A stretch of DNA of 64,000 nucleotides from assembly GCA_003367665.1 (NCBI GenBank), contig QKXI01000004.1:248001-312000 (forward strand), written 5' to 3'. A model generated the notes under the pieces. That model saw only the letters and a list, made by a program, of their open reading frames with translations, did not search any database and was not told where the DNA came from. This document shows positions 58,130 through 64,000 of this stretch, piece by piece. The stretch comes from Leifsonia sp. ku-ls (lineage in GTDB: Bacteria; Actinomycetota; Actinomycetes; Actinomycetales; Microbacteriaceae). A program made the position numbers and the translations under genes. Numbering within the stretch: the stretch's first letter is position 1; every line of letters begins with the position of its first letter.

Positions 58130-58510
58130 ATGGCAACCACCGAGATCACCTCGACCAACCACGACCAGACCGTCGCAGACGGCATCGTGCTGCTCGACTT
58201 CTGGGCCGACTGGTGCGGCCCGTGTCACATGTTCGCGCCCGTCTTCGAGAAGGCGTCCGAGAAGCACTCCGACATCACGTTCGGCAAGATCGACACCGAG
58301 GCGCAGCAGGCGCTCGCGGCGTCGTACGGCATCCAGTCCATCCCGACGCTCGTCGCGTACCGCGACGGCATCCCCCTGTTCTCGCAGGCCGGCGCCCTCC
58401 CGGGCGAGGCCGTGGAGGACCTCATCCAGCAGATCCGCGGCCTCGACATGACCGAGGTGCGGAAGCAGTACGAGGAGCTGAAGGCGAAGGCCGAGCAGCA
58501 GCAGGGCTGA
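58130..58510 (+). CDS. Thioredoxin
   Basis: A 126-residue thioredoxin-fold protein with the active site WADWCGPC (about residues 27-34) and the cis-Pro in SIPTLVAYRDG (about 70). Its C-terminus adds a short Glu/Lys/Gln helix beyond the usual domain (EVRKQYEELKAKAEQQQ). It is a likely cytosolic disulfide reductase. It ends in front of a strong hairpin terminator with a T run. Confidence 0.93.
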   Translation: MATTEITSTNHDQTVADGIVLLDFWADWCGPCHMFAPVFEKASEKHSDITFGKIDTEAQQALAASYGIQSIPTLVAYRDGIPLFSQAGALPGEAVEDLIQQIRGLDMTEVRKQYEELKAKAEQQQG

Positions 58511-58528
58511 GCAGAGCGCTCCCAGCGG

Positions 58529-58567
58529 AAGGCGCGGGCCCGTCGCGAGACGGGTACCGCGCCTTTT
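58529..58567 (+). terminator. Rho-independent terminator after thioredoxin
   Basis: Outer stem AAGGCGCGG/CCGCGCCTT and inner stem CCGTC-GCGA-GACGG, followed by TTTT. It lies 18 bp after the stop codon and 12 bp before the convergent gene, so the T side works for the plus strand. Confidence 0.88.
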
Positions 58568-58579
58568 GCGTCTTCGGGG

Positions 58580-59569
58580 TCAGCGCAGCTCGCGCAGGCG
58601 CTGCTCCAAGCTGTCCAGCTCGCCCTGGAGCACATCGGGCGCCCCGGCTCGCAGCCGGCGGAGTTGCATCGCGGAGACCGCTTGCGCCACGTCATCCGTC
58701 ACCCCGAGCAGGTCGGCGATCCGGGCGAGAGCTGCGTGGTCGTCCCGGGCGTCACGGATGGCCGCCGCCAGCTCCGGGAAGCGCTCACGGGCCGCCAGGT
58801 AGGCGCGCACGAGCACGAGCCGGTCCTCGATCGACCGCCGCTCGCTGTCCGCAGAGGGCGGGGCGCTGCTCGAAGCCGGCTGATGGGCGGCGATGAGCTC
58901 CGAGGTCAGCTCGACGTGGAGCGGCTCGTCCGTCGTGAGCCGGAGCGACGGCTCGAAGGCGTGGACGACGTACGGTCCGGGCCGAGCCTCCCGCCACTGC
59001 GACGAGTCGATGCGCGCAGGAACCCGGGCGTACTCCCCGGGGTCGAGCGGGAACGGATGGTCCTGGCCGCCGGCCCAGCCGTAGTAGAAGGAACCCACCC
59101 CGCCACCGCCTGACGGGACGAGCGAGGCGAACACGTGGAACGCGTCGCCGTCGGGGAACCAGCGCTCGTCGCCGTCGTTGACGATGTCCACGGACAGCGC
59201 GTCCAGGTCGAGCACCTCGCGGGTGATCGCGGGCCAGCGGATGGCGAGCCCGGCACGGCGTTCCGCGACGCTCTGACGAAGCGGCTGCGGGTCGGGGTGG
59301 ACGCTCACCCGCGCGGGCGCGCTGCCGGACACCTGGGCCACGTGCCATCGGCGCCGCGCTGCGTCGGCCGGAGAGCCCAGCAGAAGCGATCCCTCGCCGA
59401 CGGGTGCCTCGGCCATGAGCCGCCAACCGTCGGGCGGGGTCGTCGGAGGGATGGCGTCGGTCGACGTGCCCAGCCGTGCGAGGATCGCCCGGAGGGGCTC
59501 ACCGTCGAGTTCCAGCGCTGCCCGGTCGACGTCGTACCCTCCGATCTGCGGCGCGGTGTCATCCCTCAC
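58580..59569 (-). CDS. Hypothetical protein with GyrA-tower-like C-terminus
   Basis: A 329-residue protein, last gene of a three-gene minus-strand unit. Residues 1-235 show no clear family (they include DIVNDGDERWFPDGDAFHVF, with a beta-rich look). The last 80 residues look like the DNA-gyrase A coiled-coil tower: DRLVLVRAYLAARERFPELA, then IADLLGVTDDVAQAVSAMQLRRL, and a final helix QGELDSLEQRLRELR. In GyrA that stretch (with EAIRLIL-x-RF-x-LSE-x-QA-x-AIL-x-M-x-LRRL) joins the active-site domain to the tower. No catalytic Tyr or other gyrase region is present, so topoisomerase activity is not expected. GTG start, overlapping the upstream gene by 11 nt. Confidence 0.6.
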   Translation of the reverse strand: MRDDTAPQIGGYDVDRAALELDGEPLRAILARLGTSTDAIPPTTPPDGWRLMAEAPVGEGSLLLGSPADAARRRWHVAQVSGSAPARVSVHPDPQPLRQSVAERRAGLAIRWPAITREVLDLDALSVDIVNDGDERWFPDGDAFHVFASLVPSGGGGVGSFYYGWAGGQDHPFPLDPGEYARVPARIDSSQWREARPGPYVVHAFEPSLRLTTDEPLHVELTSELIAAHQPASSSAPPSADSERRSIEDRLVLVRAYLAARERFPELAAAIRDARDDHAALARIADLLGVTDDVAQAVSAMQLRRLRAGAPDVLQGELDSLEQRLRELR

Positions 59570-59720
59570 GGCGGTCCTCCCCGTTCGGTGCCCCCGGCGG
59601 GCGGGACGCATCCCGGATTCCGTCGGCGACCGCGCGGCGGACCGTCCAGTAGACCGCGTAGAGCCCCACCGCGGCCAGCGTGACCGTCAGGGCGAGACCG
59701 CCGAACAGGATGGCCGTCAC
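59559..59720 (-). CDS. Small membrane protein (53 residues)
   Basis: One predicted helix at about residues 3-25, followed by a charged tail (RRAVADGIRDASRPPGAPN). The GTG at 59720 overlaps the stop of the upstream gene by 4 nt, and the end overlaps the next gene by 11 nt. I do not recognise it. Tight coupling with both neighbours suggests the three products act together. Confidence 0.6.
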   Translation of the reverse strand: MTAILFGGLALTVTLAAVGLYAVYWTVRRAVADGIRDASRPPGAPNGEDRREG

Positions 59721-60019
59721 AGCTCGTCCGGCGCGGCCTCGGACTCCGGACTCCGGACGGCGAGCAGCCGGCCGACGAACTCCATCACCACGGCCGCGCC
59801 GATCAGGGCGACGCCGAGCGGCGTCAGCACCTGGCCGATGATGCGGACCACCAGGTCGAGCAGCACCAACAGGGCCTGGTCGACGTTCGGCCTCGAGTAG
59901 TCCTGCTGGATGATCGCCGCGTAGCCGAACTGCGGCACGAGGATGGTCAACAGCACTCCGGCGAGGGTGAGGGCGATGCCCCACCACAGCACCACCTTGG
60001 GTCGCAGCTTCGACTCCAT
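59717..60019 (-). CDS. Small two- or three-helix membrane protein (100 residues)
   Basis: First gene of the three-gene minus-strand unit. Residues 10-32 are hydrophobic and residues 50-82 form a second long hydrophobic region that may be one or two helices. The sequence begins MESKLRPKVVLWWG. AAGGGGG precedes the ATG, and a TAGCAT -10 candidate lies about 40 bp upstream. No family recognised. Confidence 0.6.
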   Translation of the reverse strand: MESKLRPKVVLWWGIALTLAGVLLTILVPQFGYAAIIQQDYSRPNVDQALLVLLDLVVRIIGQVLTPLGVALIGAAVVMEFVGRLLAVRSPESEAAPDEL

Positions 60020-60192
60020 GACGTCCCCCTTCGTCGCGATTGCTGACGATGCTAGCGGGTCTGCGGTGCCGCTTGCGTCGGAGATTCCGGTGCGATTTCG
60101 TTCGAACCTCCGATGGGAGTCAGATCGGATGGAGATTCGGATCGATTCGATCCTGCGTTGTGTAGGCGGCCGCGGAGAAGCGAGGGCGGGCC

Positions 60193-60336
60193 GGCCTGCG
60201 GCGCCGGACGCACGCCGGCCTGCGGCGCGGGACGCACGCCGGCCCGCGCTGTGCGACCGGCGCCGGTCAGCGGTGTGCCACGGGCGCCGGCCCGCGGTGT
60301 GCGACGGACGCCGGTCAGCGACGCATCCCGGCCCGC
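60193..60336. repeat. 24-bp GC-rich tandem repeat
   Basis: Five full and one partial copies of a 24-bp unit. The first two are nearly identical (GGCCTGCGGCGCCGGACGCACGCC-like, one mismatch), and later ones drift. The array ends 4 bp before the lacI stop codon and lies in a 320-bp gap that contains no other clear gene. On the minus strand the period equals eight codons, but no good start or ribosome-binding site is visible. Confidence 0.75.
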
Positions 60337-60340
60337 CGGA

Positions 60341-61351
60341 TCAGCCGCCCGCGCTGCTCTCGCGCACCACCAGTTCGGGCTGGTAGAGGATGTGGCGAGG
60401 CGGCAGCTCCGGGTCCTCCGCCTCCTGCAGGAGGATCTCGACGCCGGTCCGGCCGATGAGGGCGCTCGGCTGGCGGATCGACGTGAGCGGCACGACGGAG
60501 GCGCTGGCGAACTGGATGTCGTCGTATCCGACCAGGGCGATCTCGTCCGGGATCGCCAGCCGGCCGTTGATGAAGAGCGACTGGAGCAGGCCGATCGCGA
60601 GCAGGTCGTTCGCGGCGAAGACCGCGTCCGGGCGCTCGGAGACCGGCCGGGCGGCGATCACGGCGCCGGCCTCGCGTCCCTCCTGCACGGTGAGGGCCGC
60701 CACGTCGACGACCTCCAGGGTCACGCCGGGGTGCTTGTCCACCTCCTGGCGCGCCCCGGCGAGGCGGTCGCGCACCTGGCGGATGCCGATGGGGCCGCCG
60801 ACGTACGCCAGTCGGCGGCGGCCGGACCCGATCAGGTGGGCCGCGGCGAGGGCGCCGCCGGCGACGTCGTCGACCGAGACGGAGCTGAACGAGCTGTCCG
60901 TGCTGACCGTGTCCACGAGGACGGCCGAGATCCCGCGGTCGCGCATGCGGCGCAGCCGTGCGGCCGGATCGCCGGCGGGGGAGAGCAGCACGCCGCGCAC
61001 GCGGAGCTCCTCGAACAGGTTGAGGTAGCCGGCCTCGCGATCCTTGCGGTCGTTGCTGTTGCCGACGATGACCGAGAAGCCGGCGTCGGCCGCGGCGTCC
61101 TCGGCCGCGGTCGCCAAATCGGTGAAGAACGGGTTGCCGCCGCTGAGCGTGATCAGCCCGAGCGCCTGGCTGTGGCCGAGGCGCAGTTGGCGGGCCGCCT
61201 CGTTGCGCACGTAGGAGAGCTTCTCCATGGCCTGCGTCACGCGTTCGACGGTCTCCGGCGCGACCAGTTCCGGCCGGTTGAGGACGTTGGAGACCGTCCC
61301 GACCGAGACGCGGGCCAGCGCCGCGACGTCCTTCACGCTTGCCGAGGCCAT
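60341..61351 (-). CDS. LacI family transcriptional regulator
   Basis: A 336-residue sugar-responsive repressor. The helix-turn-helix is SVKDVAALARVSVGTVSNVLNRP (about residues 5-27) and the hinge is RQLRLGHSQALGLI (about 54-67). The periplasmic-binding-protein-like core has NDRKDREAGYLNLF and AVFAANDLLAIGLLQSL. It is divergent from a sugar ABC importer, and candidate operators lie in the shared gap. It should release DNA when the imported sugar, or a derivative, is bound. The sugar is unknown. Confidence 0.93.
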   Translation of the reverse strand: MASASVKDVAALARVSVGTVSNVLNRPELVAPETVERVTQAMEKLSYVRNEAARQLRLGHSQALGLITLSGGNPFFTDLATAAEDAAADAGFSVIVGNSNDRKDREAGYLNLFEELRVRGVLLSPAGDPAARLRRMRDRGISAVLVDTVSTDSSFSSVSVDDVAGGALAAAHLIGSGRRRLAYVGGPIGIRQVRDRLAGARQEVDKHPGVTLEVVDVAALTVQEGREAGAVIAARPVSERPDAVFAANDLLAIGLLQSLFINGRLAIPDEIALVGYDDIQFASASVVPLTSIRQPSALIGRTGVEILLQEAEDPELPPRHILYQPELVVRESSAGG

Positions 61352-61472
61352 CCTGTCCCCCTTCCCCTCGAATCCTATGCGATCCCGTCATTGAATCGAC
61401 GCAACCGCGCGGCCGGGATGTCGGCGAAGTCTATCCAGCCGATGTCGCGAAGGCAACGAAGATCACGGGGAT

Positions 61473-61539
61473 TGAATCGTTACGAAAATCTTCTTGACGG
61501 CATCGGTTCCCTGCCCCTATGGTTCGATGAAGCGTTTCA
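61473..61539 (+). promoter_or_regulatory. Promoter and LacI operators of the sugar importer
   Basis: -35 TTGACG (61494-61499), 18-bp spacer, -10 TATGGT (61518-61523). The sequence TGAAGCGTTTCA (61528-61539), a near-palindrome of LacI type, lies just after -10 and would block transcription. A weaker copy TGAATCGTTACG is at 61473-61484, and a half-like match is near 61392. Confidence 0.75.
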
Positions 61540-61597
61540 AAACCCGCCGAAACACACCCGAGGCGAGGCGGCGCTGAAAATACAAGGAGGTATTTGG

Positions 61598-62917
61598 ATG
61601 TTCACTCGGAGGACGGCGACGAGGGTCGCCGCCATACTCGGTGGGGCGGCGCTGCTCGGCGCGGCGCTCGCCGGCTGCTCGTCCAGTGGCGGCTCCGGCG
61701 GAGGAGCCACCACGATCTCGCTCCTGGCGGGCGGGAACGACCCCGTGAGCACGAAGTTCGCGAACGACCTCGCCACGGCGTTCCACAAGGCCAACCCCAG
61801 CATCACGGTCAAGGTCGAGACCCGTCCCGGCGGCACCGACGGCGACAACCTGATCAAGACCCGCCTCTCCACGGGCGAGATGAACGACGTCTTCCTCTAC
61901 AACTCGGGCTCGCTCTTCCAGGCGCTCCGTCCCGACTCCCAGCTCCAGCCGCTCACCGACGAGGCCTGGACCAAGGACCTCACCAGCGACTTCAAGAAGA
62001 CGGTCAGCACCGACAAGGGCCTCTACGGAGCGCCGTGGGGCACGTCCTTCGACGGCGGCATCCTCTACAACAAGAAGGTCTACGAGAAGCTGGGCCTCAG
62101 CATCCCGAAGACCTGGGACGAGTTCATCAGCAACAGCGAGAAGATCAAGGCCGCGGGCATCGCGCCCGTCATCCAGTCCTACGGCGACACCTGGACCAGC
62201 CAGCTGCTGGTGCTCGCCGACTTCGCCAACGTCAGCGCGAAGGATCCGAACTGGGCGAAGGACTACACCGCCAACAAGTCCAACGCCAAGTACGCGAAGG
62301 AGCCGGCGCTGGCGGGCTTCACCCACACGCAGGAGATCTTCGACAAGGGCCTGATGAACAAGGACTTCGCGTCCCTCACCAACGTCAACGCCCTGAAGAT
62401 GCTCGCCACCGGCGAGGGCGCGCAGTACCCCATGCTCTCCGCCGTGATCGGCAACGTCGTGCAGTCGAACCCCGACCAGGTGAACGACATCGGCTACTTC
62501 GCGGTTCCGCCGGACTCCGGAGAGCCGCACGCGACGGTGTGGGAGCCGAACGGCGCCTACATCCCGAAGACGACCACCGGCGACAAGCTGACCGCGGCGA
62601 AGAAGCTCGTGGCGTTCATCAACTCGCCCACCGGCTGCGACCTGCAGAACAAGGTCGGAACGCCGGGCGGCCCCTTCGCGACGAGCGCCTGCACGGTCGC
62701 CGACAACGCCCCGGCTCTGGTCAAGGATGTCCTCAAGTACCAGGAGGACAAGAAGACCGGCCTGGCGCTGGAGTTCCTGTCTCCGATCAAGGGCCCGAAC
62801 CTGGAGAAGATCCTGATCCAGGTGGGCTCCGGCATCTCCACCGCCCAGCAGGGCGCCGCCCTGTACGACCAGGACGTCAAGGCCCAGGCCCAGCAGCTGG
62901 GAATCAAGGGCTGGTGA
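61598..62917 (+). CDS. Sugar ABC transporter substrate-binding lipoprotein
   Basis: A 439-residue extracellular binding protein, family 1 (maltose/multiple-sugar type). The lipobox is LAGCSSS (about residue 25). The mature part has ISLLAGGNDPVSTKFANDL and KTWDEFISNSEKIKAAGIAP, typical of carbohydrate SBPs, and YGAPWGTSFDGGILYNKK near the ligand site. A strong ribosome-binding site AAGGAGG sits 7 nt before the ATG, at 61584-61590. High expression relative to the permeases is likely. Substrate cannot be determined. Confidence 0.93.
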   Translation: MFTRRTATRVAAILGGAALLGAALAGCSSSGGSGGGATTISLLAGGNDPVSTKFANDLATAFHKANPSITVKVETRPGGTDGDNLIKTRLSTGEMNDVFLYNSGSLFQALRPDSQLQPLTDEAWTKDLTSDFKKTVSTDKGLYGAPWGTSFDGGILYNKKVYEKLGLSIPKTWDEFISNSEKIKAAGIAPVIQSYGDTWTSQLLVLADFANVSAKDPNWAKDYTANKSNAKYAKEPALAGFTHTQEIFDKGLMNKDFASLTNVNALKMLATGEGAQYPMLSAVIGNVVQSNPDQVNDIGYFAVPPDSGEPHATVWEPNGAYIPKTTTGDKLTAAKKLVAFINSPTGCDLQNKVGTPGGPFATSACTVADNAPALVKDVLKYQEDKKTGLALEFLSPIKGPNLEKILIQVGSGISTAQQGAALYDQDVKAQAQQLGIKGW

Positions 62918-63014
62918 GCCCCGTCCGGACCGGCGACCCGCGTCGCCGGTCCGGGCGGCCACCGGCACGAAGCACCACCACCGGCGAACAGAAGACTCGA
63001 CGAGGAGCAGACAC

Positions 63015-63962
63015 ATGTCGACGGCCACCCCGGCGACCGCAGTGCAAGCGGCCGACATCATCGCGGAGGGCAGGAGCCCCGGAGCGGCGAAACCGCGACG
63101 ATCCCGCATCCGATCCGCGTACCCGACCTGGTTCTTCATCCCGGCGCTCGCGCTCTACGTCGTGTTCTTCGCCATCCCGACGCTGTTCTCGTTCTACTTC
63201 TCGCTCACCCGCTGGACGCTGTTCGACTCGCAGTTCATCGGGTTCGAGAACTACGTGCAGTTCTTCCAGGACCCCCAGCTCTACACGAGCTTCATCCACA
63301 CGTTCGTCTACGCGGTGCTGACCTCCGGCGCGAAGGTGGTGATCGGCTTCCTGCTCGCCCTGCTGCTGACCGGGCCGATCGTGGGGCGGGGCTACCTGCG
63401 GGCGGTCGTCTTCTTCCCGGTGCTGCTGTCGACCATCGGCGTCGGCATCCTCTGGAAGTCGCTGCTCGACCCCTTCCACGGCATGGTGAACGCCGTGCTC
63501 GGCTTCTTCGGCCTCCCGCAGCCGGGCTGGTTCACCGACCCCAACCTGGCCCTGTACTCCATCGCCGGCGTCGACATCTGGAAGGGCATCGGCATCGCCA
63601 CCCTGATCTTCATGGCCGGCATCGTCGCCATCCCGAACGAGTACTTCGAGGCGGCCAGGATGGACGGCGCCTCCAGCTGGCGGATCCTGCGCGAGATCAC
63701 GATCCCGCTCAGCCGGGGCGCCGTCGCGACGGTCATCATCCTGTCGCTCATCGGCGGGCTGCGCTCGTTCGACATCATCTGGGCCACCACCGGCGGCGGC
63801 CCCGGGTTCACCAGCGACGTGCTCGCGTCGGTGATCTACAAGCAGTACCAGGCCGGGTTCTACGGTCTCTCGACCGCCGGCAACGTCATCCTCTTCCTCG
63901 TCGTGACGGTGATCATGGTCCCGCTCTCGTACGTCCTGAACAGAAAGCAGGTGGAGCTGTGA
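63015..63962 (+). CDS. Sugar ABC transporter permease (MalF-type)
   Basis: A 315-residue inner-membrane permease with about six helices. The cytoplasmic EAA motif reads EYFEAARMDGASSWRILREITIPL (about residues 212-235), the contact point with the ATPase. The N-terminal tail (MSTATPATAVQAADI) is disordered. It overlaps the second permease by 4 nt. No ATPase gene is within this window; MsmK-type shared ATPases are common for such systems. Confidence 0.94.
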   Translation: MSTATPATAVQAADIIAEGRSPGAAKPRRSRIRSAYPTWFFIPALALYVVFFAIPTLFSFYFSLTRWTLFDSQFIGFENYVQFFQDPQLYTSFIHTFVYAVLTSGAKVVIGFLLALLLTGPIVGRGYLRAVVFFPVLLSTIGVGILWKSLLDPFHGMVNAVLGFFGLPQPGWFTDPNLALYSIAGVDIWKGIGIATLIFMAGIVAIPNEYFEAARMDGASSWRILREITIPLSRGAVATVIILSLIGGLRSFDIIWATTGGGPGFTSDVLASVIYKQYQAGFYGLSTAGNVILFLVVTVIMVPLSYVLNRKQVEL

Positions 63963-64000
63963 AGCAGGCTCGCATCCGCTCGTGGAGCGTCGGCGTCATC
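63959..64000 (+). CDS. Sugar ABC transporter permease, second subunit (partial)
   Basis: First 14 codons of a gene cut by the window edge. GTG at 63959 overlaps the stop of the first permease by 4 nt, and the protein starts VKQARIRSWSVGVI. Position and coupling predict a MalG-type permease; the sequence alone is too short to prove it. Confidence 0.65.
   Translation, partial: MKQARIRSWSVGVI

Noticed and set aside
60052-60237. Small minus-strand ORF made of RPAPQAGV-type repeats
   Set aside because: It is only the translation of the 24-bp tandem repeat. It has no ribosome-binding site, no promoter-like box at leaderless spacing, and drifts out of pattern downstream.

Overview
The window is GC-rich, densely packed DNA from an actinobacterium. 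Gene order and protein sequences (divergent DUF1844/infC-rpmI-rplT, argCJBDFH, tyrS-tlyA-nadK-recN-pyrG-nudix-xerD, parA-scpA-scpB-rluB-tyrA-cmk-der) fit Micrococcales, most likely Microbacteriaceae and perhaps a Leifsonia relative. The genus is inferred from general resemblance only. I see no rRNA, insertion sequence, prophage or CRISPR array. Most of the window is core chromosome with ordinary regulator/transporter pairs between.

Layout. 1-4.4 kb: edge of an MFS transporter, a phosphoribosyltransferase, uracil-DNA glycosylase, a GNAT acetyltransferase, a lipoprotein, an EXPERA-type membrane protein and an SMR efflux pump. 4.5-6.7 kb: GntR(YtrA)-ABC transporter operon. 6.8-9.8 kb: hydrolase, amidase, DUF1844. 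10-11.4 kb: infC-rpmI-rplT. 11.4-13.4 kb: divergent aldo/keto reductase and TetR, then a His/Asp-rich exported protein. 13.4-17.9 kb: SpoU methyltransferase and pheST. 18.0-25.1 kb: arginine operon argCJBDFH, headed by a 28-residue ORF carrying ten Arg codons, and ending in a small membrane peptide and a 3-methyladenine DNA glycosylase. 25.8-27.1 kb: SatD-like gene and partner, with an operator-like array. 27.2-35.5 kb: tyrS, tlyA, nadK, recN, pyrG, nudix, xerD. 36.3-42.8 kb: parA, scpAB, rluB, tyrA, cmk, der. 43-49 kb: large membrane hydrolase, then a GT2 glycosyltransferase coupled to a GH18-like protein, and tRNA-Pro(GGG). 49.6-60 kb: LCP enzyme, MarR/ABC-2, small exported proteins, PadR/ABC1 kinase, thioredoxin, and an unknown three-gene operon. 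60.3-64 kb: LacI-controlled sugar ABC importer, cut by the window end.

Three non-coding signals stand out. (1) The Arg-rich leader ORF before argC has a -10 box placed for leaderless translation and is followed by mutually exclusive stems. It looks like an attenuator controlling an arginine operon that carries no argR. (2) Two arrays of a 13-bp palindrome, spaced exactly 20 bp within each triplet, bracket the parA-scpA-scpB-rluB block. (3) Three 20-bp inverted repeats, exactly 29 bp apart, sit between the satD-like gene and tyrS. In addition, about a dozen genes begin 6-8 nt after a TANNNT box, which indicates [21 protein letters not shown]RNAs.
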